Origin: CAIVAT01 sp037131145
GTDB taxonomy: Bacteria; Bacteroidota; Bacteroidia; Bacteroidales; FEN-979
Reading direction: 5' to 3'
NCBI GenBank assembly: GCA_037131145.1
Contig: JBAXRP010000051.1
Span: 1 to 21,182 of the forward strand
Length of the DNA stretch: 21,182 nt
Part shown: one piece after another, positions 7,336 through 15,492 of the stretch
Layout: every line of letters starts with the position of its first letter
Numbering within the stretch: the stretch's first letter is position 1
Notes under the pieces: generated by a model
What the model was told of the DNA's origin: nothing
What the model saw: the letters and a program-made list of their open reading frames with translations, nothing else
Databases searched by the model: none
Made by a program: the position numbers and the translations under genes

Positions 7336-8037
7336 ATGTCTGAATTTTTTGAAAAACCATTGAAGCAGTGTGTTGGCTGTCAGTGTATGTCCCAGTTATT
7401 CTGTTTGTTGAATCCGCAGGAATTGCAGCTTGTTGACGCCAATAAAATCAATGTGAATTTCAAGGCAGGGGAAACCATAAAGAAACAGGGTACCTTTATG
7501 ACCCACGTGCTTTCGGTCAACAGCGGTCTCGCCAAACTATATCTGGAGGGAATTGAAGGACGTTCCGCTATTTTACGCATAGTAAAACCCACAAGTTTTA
7601 TCGGCGGTCCCGGTATCTACTTTGATCAACGTCATCATTTTACGATTACAGCTTTACGCGACGCGTCGGTTTGTTTTATAAATCTACAGGTATTTAAAGA
7701 AATTTTACGTATGAACCAGGCGTTTGCTGAGGAGTTCCTAAAGGATTTCAGTCGGGATGTATTAACAGTTTACAACCGATTGATTTACCTTACCCAGAAG
7801 CAAATGCCGGGCAGAATGGCCGATGCGATTATCTATCTGCATGATGAAATTTTTCAGCAACCAAAATTCCCGATGATCCTTTCACGTTTTGAACTGTCGG
7901 AACTCTCGGCAATGTCGCGGGAAAGCGCCGTGAAGGTGTTGCGCGATTTTCAGAAAGACGCGCTGTTACGAATATCAGATCACGAAATGGAAATTCTCGA
8001 TCTTGACGCTCTCCGCACAATCTCCCGCATAGGTTAG
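7336..8037 (+). CDS. Crp/Fnr-family transcriptional regulator with FNR-like cysteine set
   Basis: This 233-residue protein has a cyclic-nucleotide-binding-like beta-roll at about residues 25-130. A dimerisation helix follows at about 130-160. The C-terminal winged HTH runs from about 165, with a recognition helix near SRESAVKVLRDF. N-terminal cysteines C12, C15, C17 and C23 plus C113 in DASVCFINL parallel the FNR ligands (C20, C23, C29 and C122 in E. coli, from memory), including the position of the internal Cys. This suggests a 4Fe-4S cluster sensing oxygen or NO, although the N-terminal spacing differs (C-x2-C-x7-C, or C-x5-C using C17). In the recognition helix Glu is kept, but the usual Ser/Arg pair is Val/Lys, so DNA specificity may differ from FNR. 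It diverges from the respiratory operon, its likely target. A weak dyad lies in its own upstream region. Confidence 0.88.
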   Translation: MSEFFEKPLKQCVGCQCMSQLFCLLNPQELQLVDANKINVNFKAGETIKKQGTFMTHVLSVNSGLAKLYLEGIEGRSAILRIVKPTSFIGGPGIYFDQRHHFTITALRDASVCFINLQVFKEILRMNQAFAEEFLKDFSRDVLTVYNRLIYLTQKQMPGRMADAIIYLHDEIFQQPKFPMILSRFELSELSAMSRESAVKVLRDFQKDALLRISDHEMEILDLDALRTISRIG

Positions 8038-8072
8038 CAATTTCATAATTTCGCTACCTCGCTACTTTTTCG

Positions 8073-8080
8073 TATCTTCG
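8073..8080 (+). promoter_or_regulatory. Putative -7 box (TATCTTCG) before ald
   Basis: TATCTTCG has one mismatch to TAnnTTTG and sits 17 bases before the ald ATG, inside the 60-bp gap after the regulator gene. No clear -33 TTTG was found, so this is tentative. Co-transcription with the regulator is also possible. Confidence 0.35.
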
Positions 8081-8097
8081 TTTAAATTTTCTAACTC

Positions 8098-9321
8098 ATG
8101 GAAGATCCCCGCCAGGAATATGCGCGAATATCAGCGGTGGAGCTTTTGACTCCCCAGGAAGAGACGCTCGAAGTTGCCCGTCAGAAAAGTAAATTACTAA
8201 TCGGCGTTCCAAGAGAAGCCTCAGTTCAGGAGAACCGCGTTTCACTGGTTCCCGACGGAGTAGCGCTTCTTTGCCGCGATGGACATGAAGCGCTGGTAGA
8301 GGCTGGCGCCGGCATTACCGCTCACTTCACCGATCACGAATACAGCGAGGCTGGCGCTCAAATAATATATGACAGGCAGGAAATTTATAAAGCTGATATT
8401 ATTCTGAAAGTCGGACCAGTCACCCGTGAGGAGATGGAGTGGCTAAGACCGAGACAAACCCTTATTTCGGCAATTCAGCATGGTATTCAATCGGAGGAAT
8501 ATTTCAGAAGGCTTCTTTCGAAAAAAGTTAATGCCCTTGCATTTGAGACCATCCGCGATAAAACAAACCAGTTGGCTATCATAAGGGCAATGAGCGAAAT
8601 TGCAGGCAGCGCGTCAATATTCATTGCAGCGGAATACCTCGCTAATCCTGAATACGGAAGAGGAAAAATGTTCGGCGGATTTACAGGAATTACTCCTACC
8701 GGCGTAGTGATTATTGGAGCGGGCACTGTTGGTGAATTTGCAGCCCGCTCGGCTATTGGACTTGGCGCTTTGGTGAAGGTTTTTGATAATTCCGTTTACC
8801 GCTTGCGGCGACTTCAAAGCAATCTTGGGATGCGTGTTTTTACCTCCATTTTACATCCGAAAGTACTGGTTGACGCATTGAAAACAGCCGATGTTCTCAT
8901 TGGAGCCATACATGCCCGCGAAGGCAGAACCCCATGTATAATCAGCGAGGAGATGATCAGCCAGATGAAAGACGGAGCTGTGGCTATTGATGTAAGTATT
9001 GACCAGGGCGGCTGTTTTGAGACTTCAAGACCGACCACCCACAAATCGCCGGTTTATAAACTCCATGGCGTAACCCATTATGCAGTGCCTAATATTCCCT
9101 CAAAAGCGCCACATACGGCGTCGCAGGCTCTTAATAATATAATTGCGCCAATAATTCTTGAGATCGGCGCCGAAGGAGGAATTGAAAATCTTATCAAACG
9201 CGATTACGGCGTCAGGCAGGGCGTTTACAGTTACAACGGAATCCTTACAAATCTTTTTATCAGCAAAGCTTATAATATTCCTTTTCAGGATATTGGTTTA
9301 CTGCTCGCTGCTTTCCATTAA
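8098..9321 (+). CDS. ald: Alanine dehydrogenase
   Basis: This 407-residue NAD-dependent enzyme interconverts L-alanine and pyruvate plus ammonium. Substrate and catalytic residues expected for the AlaDH/PntA family are visible: R39 in GVPREA, K104 in ILKVGPV, H128 in AIQHGI and D302 in SIDQGGCFETSRPTTH. The nucleotide-binding loop is GAGTVG at 207-212, with acidic D230 at the end of the second strand, as expected for NAD. The protein is about 35 residues longer than typical 370-residue bacterial enzymes. The extra part is a polar N-terminal extension (about residues 1-31) before KLLIGVPREA. It is unlikely to be transhydrogenase, because no membrane subunit follows and the DQGG/HY.VPN segments fit AlaDH. 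The aroB start lies 11 bp after the stop. Confidence 0.9.
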   Translation: MEDPRQEYARISAVELLTPQEETLEVARQKSKLLIGVPREASVQENRVSLVPDGVALLCRDGHEALVEAGAGITAHFTDHEYSEAGAQIIYDRQEIYKADIILKVGPVTREEMEWLRPRQTLISAIQHGIQSEEYFRRLLSKKVNALAFETIRDKTNQLAIIRAMSEIAGSASIFIAAEYLANPEYGRGKMFGGFTGITPTGVVIIGAGTVGEFAARSAIGLGALVKVFDNSVYRLRRLQSNLGMRVFTSILHPKVLVDALKTADVLIGAIHAREGRTPCIISEEMISQMKDGAVAIDVSIDQGGCFETSRPTTHKSPVYKLHGVTHYAVPNIPSKAPHTASQALNNIIAPIILEIGAEGGIENLIKRDYGVRQGVYSYNGILTNLFISKAYNIPFQDIGLLLAAFH

Positions 9322-9332
9322 CATATAGTATT

Positions 9333-10457
9333 ATGAAATTAACGGTAAGGACAGTATCGAGAGAACGTACACAAATATTTTCCGGGGATGACGCTCTTTC
9401 CCGGATTAATAAGCAAATTACCGCTCTATCTGTTAACCATGACAATATTTTCATCCTCGCAGATTCACAAACCCGTTCGCTTTGCCTTCCAGTATTATAT
9501 GACCATGTTCCATTTCTCAATGGTTCAAAAGTGTTGGAAGTGGAAGGAGGAGAACGATGCAAATCAATTGGAACAGCCGAATTTCTGTGGCAAACGCTTA
9601 ATCATTATAGCGCCGACCGAAACAGCTTGTTAATTAATGTGGGGGGCGGTGTAGTAACCGACCTCGGAGGTTTCGTTGCCGGTGGATTTCAACGCGGAAT
9701 CAGGTATTTCAATGTGCCTACGTCCTTGATTGGTCAGGCGGATGCCGCCATTGGCGGTAAAACCGGCGTAAACCTTGAAAATGTTAAAAATCAGGTTGGT
9801 TTATTTTATCCTCCAACAGACGTCTTTATTTTTACCGGATTTCTAAAGACTTTGCCAAAAAATCACCTCCGTTCCGGACTTGCCGAAATCATTAAAAGCA
9901 TTCTGCTGAGCGACCTTTTGTATTGGCGACAGTTGCAAAATATACCGGTGAAAAGCCTTCTCGATGAGCCAACTGAGAGTTTACTCTTGAAGAAGTTGAT
10001 TACCGCCGCCGTTGCCTATAAAGTGAAGTTGGTCAGAAAGGATTTCCATGAGCGAAACATTCGCAAAGCGCTAAATTTCGGTCATACCATTGGTCATGCA
10101 TTTGAAAGTTTTTCAATGACCGACGATAATATGCCAGCGCTTCATGGTGAAGCTGTTGCAGCGGGAATGATATGCGCTGCATGGCTTTCCTCCATGAAAA
10201 CGGGGCTGAGCGAAAAGACAATGAAAGAAATTCAGAGCTATCTCGTTGAGGGTTTCGAGCCGATTCCATTTACCGTTGATGATATATCAAAAATCATCGC
10301 ACTTATGAAGTACGATAAAAAAAACCGGGATGGAAAATTTCGCTTTACCCTGCTTGCAGCGCCAGGCTCACCGAAAATAAATGTAAGTTGTGAACCACAC
10401 GAAGTATCTGAAGCCCTGCTGAATTATTCTCATCAACTGAAGAGCCTGGAATTATGA
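9333..10457 (+). CDS. aroB: 3-Dehydroquinate synthase
   Basis: This 374-residue, NAD- and metal-dependent enzyme makes 3-dehydroquinate from DAHP, the second step of the shikimate pathway. Visible family signatures are the NAD-binding GGGVVTDLGGF (104-114), the VPTSLIGQADAAIGGKTGVN block (about 128-147), and the metal ligands E185 (GLAEIIKS), H255 (HTIGHAFE) and H271 (LHGEAVAAGM). The length is normal. Its stop overlaps the aroA start as ATGA, and it follows ald by 11 bp, so the three genes probably share a transcript. Confidence 0.95.
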   Translation: MKLTVRTVSRERTQIFSGDDALSRINKQITALSVNHDNIFILADSQTRSLCLPVLYDHVPFLNGSKVLEVEGGERCKSIGTAEFLWQTLNHYSADRNSLLINVGGGVVTDLGGFVAGGFQRGIRYFNVPTSLIGQADAAIGGKTGVNLENVKNQVGLFYPPTDVFIFTGFLKTLPKNHLRSGLAEIIKSILLSDLLYWRQLQNIPVKSLLDEPTESLLLKKLITAAVAYKVKLVRKDFHERNIRKALNFGHTIGHAFESFSMTDDNMPALHGEAVAAGMICAAWLSSMKTGLSEKTMKEIQSYLVEGFEPIPFTVDDISKIIALMKYDKKNRDGKFRFTLLAAPGSPKINVSCEPHEVSEALLNYSHQLKSLEL

Positions 10458-11719
10458 AATTCATCGCAATCAGCAAACCCGACAAAACGCTTAAAGGAAG
10501 TATCATGCTTCCGGCGTCAAAAAGCATCAGCGCCCGGTTGTTGATGATCCAGTCGTTATCCAACAAAAATTTTTCAATAACCAATCTCTCCAAGTCCGAC
10601 GATACAGTTTTACTTCAACGCCTGCTTGAAACTATCGCTAAAAATAAAGAGAGTAAAAAAGTAGTTGAACTCGACGCCGCAAATGCAGGAACGGTGATGC
10701 GGTTTTTAACCGCCTATTTGTCGATAACGCCAGGCAAATGGATGTTAACCGGATCTGACCGGATGAAACAACGTCCAATCGGTATTCTTACTGATGCGCT
10801 AAATAATCTTGGCGCCTCCATTGATTACCTCGGCAAACCAGGATATCCGCCTTTGCTGATTGAAGGTTGTACCTTGTCGGGAAAAGAAGTTACAATAGAT
10901 TCGAGGGTAAGCAGTCAATTTACTTCTGCATTGGCGCTTATCGCGCCATACCTGCCGTATGGACTTACGCTGAATCTGAAAGGAAAGCCAGTTTCTTCGC
11001 CATACATGATGATGACGGTAAATTTAATGCAGCAATATGGAATAAAAGTGAAAATGGGGAAAGCAAAAATCCAGATTGAACCCGGTAAGTATATTCCAAT
11101 TGATTACAAAGTTGAATCTGATTGGTCCGCCGCGGCTTTCTGGTACGAAGCTGCCGTTTTTGCCAGTGAGGTTTACCTCATTCTTGAAGGTCTTCAACCG
11201 GAAAGTTTGCAGGGAGATGCTGTATTACCTGAAGTTTTTCAAAATTTTGGCATAAAAACAGAATTTAGCGCTAATGCTATTCGCCTCACGAAGGTTGCAA
11301 AGAAAATTGACGGCTTCTTTTATGATTTTTCGGATAATCCCGATATTGCCCAGTCAGTAATTGCAACCTGCGCCGGTCTCGGTATCAGGGGACGATTTGA
11401 GGGCATCCAAAGCCTGCTGATAAAGGAAACAGACAGGATACGCGCCATGAAAAACGAACTTGAAAAACTGAATATCCACGTGATTACCTCCAGTCGTCCC
11501 GATGATTTGCCATTCTTTGAATTGAAACCTTCAAATCCGGTTTTTCCCGAAGGACTGTGTTTCGAAACATACAGCGATCATCGTATGGCAATGACCCTCG
11601 CTCCTTTCGCCCTGAAAACCAATTCGCTTAAAATCAGAAATCCAGACGTCGTAATAAAATCCTACCCTGATTTCTGGGAACATTTGAAATTGCTGGGATT
11701 TATCCTGCAAACGGGATAG
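10454..11719 (+). CDS. aroA: 3-Phosphoshikimate 1-carboxyvinyltransferase (EPSP synthase)
   Basis: This 421-residue cytoplasmic enzyme transfers enolpyruvyl from PEP to shikimate-3-phosphate. The motifs are present and ordered: PASKSISAR (K23, S24, R28), NAGTVMRF (77-84, in place of the usual LGNAGTAMRPL), SRVSSQF (150-156), DNPDIAQ with the likely catalytic Asp D297, KETDRIRAMKNEL with E325 and R328, and SDHRMAM with R377. The length is typical. It overlaps aroB by 4 bases, indicating translational coupling. The NAGT-V-MRF variant is characteristic of Bacteroidetes AroA as I recall, but this was not checked. Confidence 0.95.
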   Translation: MKFIAISKPDKTLKGSIMLPASKSISARLLMIQSLSNKNFSITNLSKSDDTVLLQRLLETIAKNKESKKVVELDAANAGTVMRFLTAYLSITPGKWMLTGSDRMKQRPIGILTDALNNLGASIDYLGKPGYPPLLIEGCTLSGKEVTIDSRVSSQFTSALALIAPYLPYGLTLNLKGKPVSSPYMMMTVNLMQQYGIKVKMGKAKIQIEPGKYIPIDYKVESDWSAAAFWYEAAVFASEVYLILEGLQPESLQGDAVLPEVFQNFGIKTEFSANAIRLTKVAKKIDGFFYDFSDNPDIAQSVIATCAGLGIRGRFEGIQSLLIKETDRIRAMKNELEKLNIHVITSSRPDDLPFFELKPSNPVFPEGLCFETYSDHRMAMTLAPFALKTNSLKIRNPDVVIKSYPDFWEHLKLLGFILQTG

Positions 11720-11746
11720 ATTAAATAAACGCTAAATATTAAGATT

Positions 11747-13459
11747 ATGAAAACAGCTCTCCTATTTCTTTTAACAATTTCTGTTTGTCTGGGACTTCGT
11801 GGACAATCGGTAATTACCATAGGCTCTGGCAGCGATTCGCAAGGCTATCCATTCGCTTTGTTTGGAGGTTATGCACGATCGGCTGCTATTTATTCATCGG
11901 GCGAAATCGGAATTTCTAAATTTATTACTTCTCTGGGATGGCAGGTTGCAAGCGGAGATATTGAACTATGTCCGGTTAAAATTTATCTGAAACTCACCTC
12001 GGATGCAACTTTATCTCCAGCTACCTGGAGTAGCCTCACCAGCGGGGCGACACTGGTTTGCGACGCTGCAGTTAGTTTTCCGATTGCCGGTTGGAAAACA
12101 ATTGATATTGCCGATTTTGTTTATTTATCAGGACAAAATCTGTTGGTGCTTTGCGAGGCTAACTATGGTGGAAACGGCGCGCCAAGTAACCCTGTTTTTG
12201 CCTATAGCTACAATTCAAATAAGCATGAAAAGTGGCAACATTATGAAACACCGCCAACCGGTTCCGGTTCAGTTGATAATAACAGGCCCAACATTCAGAT
12301 TACCTGGTTTGAGTTATCGGATCCAAATCAGCCATCAGGTTTAATGGCGCAGGCTGCAAGTACCAGCGAGATAAACCTTTTATGGAAGAAAAATGCCAAC
12401 AATAACGATGTAATGGTGGCATTCAACACAGTCAATACTTTCGGCATACCCTCCGGGAATTATGTCGCGGGGAATACCATTACAGGAGGCGGCGCTGTTT
12501 TGTATAACGGTTCGGCAACGAGCTTTAGCCATAATACCGGATTGAATCCCGCCACTACCTATTATTACAGAGCCTGGTCGTTGACTGCCACCCCAACCTA
12601 TTCTACCGGAGCAGCCGCTTCTGCAACCACGCTTTGCGGCGCTCTTGGCAATTTCCCCAATACAACAGATTTTGAGTCGCCCACCTTTCCGCCGGTGTGC
12701 TGGTCATTGGCGCAAAAGCCCTGGATGCGTGATGGAACTGTGAGCGCATTCGGCATTGGAACCGGTTCTGCCTACTCCAATTTTTATAATGAATTTATTC
12801 CTGCCGGAACTTCTTTTGATCTGATATCGCCAACATTGAATCTTACCTCATTATCAAATCCGGTTGTCTCATTCGATCATGCTTATGCAACTTATGCAGG
12901 TGAAGTTGATCGCCTTGAACTGTGGGTTTCCTCTAACAATGGTCTCTCATATTCCCTGCTGAATACCTGGCTGGGCGGAACAGATGGCGATTTGAATACC
13001 GGCGGCGCTATAACCGATCCCTTTATTCCTACCGCCGGTCAATGGGCGTCAAAGAGTTATGCAATTTCGGCGGTAACTAATAAAATTCTCCTTCGCGGGG
13101 TAAGCGCTTTTGGTAATAATTTATATCTCGATAATATCACAATCGGCGAACCAATGGTTGTATGGAATGGAAGCGTCTCCGCACAATGGAATAATCCGCT
13201 TAACTGGACTCCTGCTGCAGTTCCCCTTTTAACGGAAAATGTTTCAATCCCGTCGGGGAAGCCAAATAATCCGGTAATAGCAACAGAGGGTAATGCCTGC
13301 AAAAATCTGGTAATCCAGACAGGCGCCAGCATAACTGTTTCCCCGGTTGGTTCAAACCTGACAATATGGGGAGATGTGACCATTCAGAATGGCGCCATCA
13401 TGACCAACAACGGATCTGTTACCATCAAAGGAAACCTTACGAACCTTAATTCCAATTAA
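11747..13459 (+). CDS. Secreted multidomain beta-rich surface protein, probably C-terminally truncated
   Basis: This 570-residue protein has a Sec signal peptide (residues 1 to about 20, ending LGLRGQ). The first part (about 20-190) is beta-rich and unassigned. It is followed by a fibronectin-III-like domain (about 195-295, with ATTYYYRAWS). A MAM or 'choice-of-anchor' type domain spans about 300-462, with VSFDHAYATY and VDRLELWVSSNNG. The last region starts WNGSVSAQWNNPLNW (473-487) and reads into beta-helix-like strands ending TIKGNLTNLNSN. In Bacteroidetes such proteins usually continue into a type IX secretion sorting domain. Here a TAA cuts the protein within the strand repeats, and no sorting signal is seen. 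The immediately following DNA is repeat-like and abuts a transferred restriction-modification locus. A surface or adhesion role is inferred. Confidence 0.75.
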   Translation: MKTALLFLLTISVCLGLRGQSVITIGSGSDSQGYPFALFGGYARSAAIYSSGEIGISKFITSLGWQVASGDIELCPVKIYLKLTSDATLSPATWSSLTSGATLVCDAAVSFPIAGWKTIDIADFVYLSGQNLLVLCEANYGGNGAPSNPVFAYSYNSNKHEKWQHYETPPTGSGSVDNNRPNIQITWFELSDPNQPSGLMAQAASTSEINLLWKKNANNNDVMVAFNTVNTFGIPSGNYVAGNTITGGGAVLYNGSATSFSHNTGLNPATTYYYRAWSLTATPTYSTGAAASATTLCGALGNFPNTTDFESPTFPPVCWSLAQKPWMRDGTVSAFGIGTGSAYSNFYNEFIPAGTSFDLISPTLNLTSLSNPVVSFDHAYATYAGEVDRLELWVSSNNGLSYSLLNTWLGGTDGDLNTGGAITDPFIPTAGQWASKSYAISAVTNKILLRGVSAFGNNLYLDNITIGEPMVVWNGSVSAQWNNPLNWTPAAVPLLTENVSIPSGKPNNPVIATEGNACKNLVIQTGASITVSPVGSNLTIWGDVTIQNGAIMTNNGSVTIKGNLTNLNSN

Positions 13460-13465
13460 ACCGGA

Positions 13466-13612
13466 TTGTGACTTTCCTGTCGCAGCTATGCACAGTGGGG
13501 GATTGCGTTGCTACGTCTGTATCTAACGAGACAAACCTTGCCTGCGGGAACTGAGCTTTCAAAATCTCTAAATCCCGCATTACGTATTAGCGGTTGTTAT
13601 GCTTAGTGTTTT
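13466..13612. repeat. Structured, repeat-like spacer; possible attC-like or mobile-locus boundary
   Basis: This non-coding stretch separates the truncated secreted gene from the methyltransferase stop. It holds an inverted repeat TGCGGGA (13543-13549) / TCCCGCA (13573-13579). There is also an alternative pairing of GGGATT (13499-13504) with AATCCC (13571-13576). ATCTAAC at 13521-13527 fits the RYYYAAC integron core, or GTTAGAT (GTTRRRY) on the minus strand. The expected partner near 13598-13604 is only GCATAAC on that strand, which breaks the consensus at one base. It would lie 3' of the minus-strand methyltransferase, as an attC lies 3' of its cassette gene. From memory, similar GCGGGATTT-containing spacers recur in Bacteroidetes genomes. 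This identification is tentative. Confidence 0.35.
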
Positions 13613-13615
13613 TTA

Positions 13616-14545
13616 TTAAGCAAAATGTAACTCGAATTGTTCAACTTTAGGCTTAACTTTCAATCCGTGGTTATGTTGTTTAAAGCTATTTGTGTCAAAA
13701 TTACATACAAGCGCCTCAACAACTGTTCTTCTATTTTCAATATTGCCACCATTATGGTAAAAGTGGTCTTGTGTAACAATATTGAATTTACTCCAAAATT
13801 TATTTATCATCTCATTCTCTCGCCAGTCATTATGATGCCAGGTAGAAAGAATAAACTTTGCTTTAGTTTCAGAAAGTAATTTGAATAAAAGTTCTTCGTC
13901 TTGTTCTGTCCATCCATTATAATAGTCAACGTGTCTGCCAAAGTATGGTGGGTCGCAATATATAATATCGTTCTCAGTCGCAAGTGGGATAATGGCTGCA
14001 AATGATTTATTGTAAAATATCCAGTAAGGTTCAGGTTGAATAATTTGCGAAACTATTGAAACCTGATTAGTTATTTTAGTAATATATGCTTGGGCAAATC
14101 TGTCAGGCTTTTTACAAAAAGGGATATTCCAATTACCTTTACTTCCAAATCTCATCATTCCATTAAAACCAGCCCGCGAAAGAAAAATAAAGTCATATGG
14201 AGAAAATTCACCACCGTTAAAACGGGACCGAACTTTCAAATAGTGTTCATAACCATTATTATCAGCTTTGCTCAGTTGTTCACCTTCTTGCTCAAGATAA
14301 CGTTTCATTAAAGGTGCAGTAATAATCTTTTGCTGAACTCCTTTGTAGAAGTTAATTGTATGTGGATTCGTGTCGTTTAATATTGCACTTTTACAACCTG
14401 AATTAAAAGCAACTACACCAGTTCCCAAAAATGGCTCAATCCACCGACCATCCACATTTGGACCAAGTTCCATGATCCAAGGAACTAATTTTGTCTTTAT
14501 TCCTTGACTTTTTATTGGAGGAACTATAACTTTTTTATTCTTCAT
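13616..14545 (-). CDS. EcoRV-type DNA adenine N6-methyltransferase (Dam/D12 class)
   Basis: This 309-residue methyltransferase transfers methyl from AdoMet to adenine in DNA. The N-terminus VPPIKSQGIKTKLVP, the AdoMet motif EPFLGTGVVAFN (37-48), CKKPDRFAQAYITKI, the catalytic DPPY (198-201) and GRHVDYYN together with STWHHNDWREN match M.EcoRV as I recall its sequence. The predicted target is therefore GATATC. No lesions are seen and the length is normal. The ATG lies within the last codons of the endonuclease gene (11-bp overlap), so the pair was one operon. The region is more AT-rich than its neighbours, a sign of transfer. The methyltransferase appears functional even though its endonuclease is broken. 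Confidence 0.92.
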   Translation of the reverse strand: MKNKKVIVPPIKSQGIKTKLVPWIMELGPNVDGRWIEPFLGTGVVAFNSGCKSAILNDTNPHTINFYKGVQQKIITAPLMKRYLEQEGEQLSKADNNGYEHYLKVRSRFNGGEFSPYDFIFLSRAGFNGMMRFGSKGNWNIPFCKKPDRFAQAYITKITNQVSIVSQIIQPEPYWIFYNKSFAAIIPLATENDIIYCDPPYFGRHVDYYNGWTEQDEELLFKLLSETKAKFILSTWHHNDWRENEMINKFWSKFNIVTQDHFYHNGGNIENRRTVVEALVCNFDTNSFKQHNHGLKVKPKVEQFELHFA

Positions 14546-15365
14546 TTTCAGATTCTTCGTCTTCTTTTAACTTTTCTATGATTTCTTTTTTCAAATTTAA
14601 GGCTTCCATTCCTATTTCTTTGTATTCCAAATAGCTTTTAAGATTTGAATAAGGTCTTGGAATGCCTTTTTCTCTTGAGCTTTGCTCATCAACAAAATAC
14701 ATCCAATAGTCATCGAATACATTTTCGCCGAGTTTTGAAAATATACCAGTTCCATTAATAAGCTCTTAGATGCTTCTTGTTGAACCAATATTTCTTGTGT
14801 TTCCGCTTCCTTTGGTTGCCGAAGCTATTTTATATTTAGGTTGTGCAAAGAATTGAAAATCCTTTATTACAGATTCTATCTTATCCAGTTCCTCTAATTT
14901 GTAAATATCTTTTTCGTTAGGCTTATCTGTTACTTGAGAATAAATAACACCTAAAACAATATGACAAGAGTAATCGTCATAAGCATAAGAAATACTTTCT
15001 CCAACATTGGTTGTGCGATTTCGGAAATAACCTTGAAAAGTACCAAGTGTCATACTTTTTATTCTGTTTCCACTATCTATCACTGTGCTTTTAATATCAA
15101 CCGCAAATTTTTCTCCTGATTTTCTTGATATGAAAGTTAAGTCAGGATAAAAATTTTGTTTAGTTTGATTTTCAAGCGCTAAATCATACTTTTTAGCAAA
15201 TTCTTCAAAAGTCGGAAATGCAACTTTTTTCTTTGCTGTAAAAATTTTAAAATTAAAACCAGGCTCATTTACTGTTGATGAACTACTGTCTGTTGCCTTG
15301 GTTTTTGCAACCGAAGTGTTGTCTTGCCTGTTACTCTTACGCCTTTTATGATTTCCAGCCGATGA
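14535..15365 (-). pseudogene. EcoRV-type restriction endonuclease, broken (in-frame TAA, missing start)
   Basis: One frame runs from about 15365 to the TAA at 14535 and is interrupted only by a TAA at 14766-14768. Upstream of this stop the frame encodes NFYPDLTFIS and KFAVDIKST, matching the EcoRV catalytic segments. The predicted Asp is at 15141-15143, with the second Asp at 15096-15098 and Lys at 15090-15092. TLGTFQGYFRNRT and GSGNTRNIGS follow. After the stop it continues NGTGIFSKLGENVFDDYW, matching EcoRV's C-terminal part. The stop falls where EcoRV has Tyr, so one base change would explain it. No ATG or plausible start exists between the upstream TGA at 15366-15368 and the homologous region. 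About 35-40 N-terminal residues are unlike EcoRV and look low-complexity, so the 5' end is probably lost. The protein is likely inactive. Confidence 0.88.
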
Positions 15366-15492
15366 TCATTTGGATTCTGAGATGAAAAAACTGTCTGAAA
15401 TTTTGCTTCAGGGATTTCAACGCAATATCAAACAGTTCGAAAAAGGTTATTTATTGCTCTTCTTACTTGATAAACAGACTGATAAATATTAA
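15352..15492 (+). pseudogene. Short open frame, possible 3' remnant of an interrupted gene
   Basis: After a TGA at 15349-15351 the plus strand is open to a TAA at 15490-15492. An ATG at 15382 would give 36 residues (MKKLSEILLQGFQRN and onward), largely helical in composition. Its TAA overlaps the ettA stop, the tight convergent layout often seen at real gene ends. I do not recognise it. The minus strand also has short open frames here (for example 15269-15427), so coding strand and reality are uncertain. It may be what is left of a gene cut by insertion of the restriction-modification locus. Confidence 0.25.

Noticed and set aside
8098..9321. NAD(P) transhydrogenase alpha subunit instead of alanine dehydrogenase
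   Set aside because: No beta or membrane subunit is adjacent, and the conserved residues and length fit alanine dehydrogenase.
13601..13621. GCTTA...TAAGC hairpin as a terminator of the methylase gene
   Set aside because: The stem is only five pairs, it overlaps the stop codon, and it lacks a proper U-tract on the minus strand.
14766..15083. A separate 105-residue gene starting at GTG 15083
   Set aside because: The frame extends upstream through the EcoRV catalytic residues and downstream past the TAA into matching C-terminal sequence, so it is only the middle of a broken nuclease gene.
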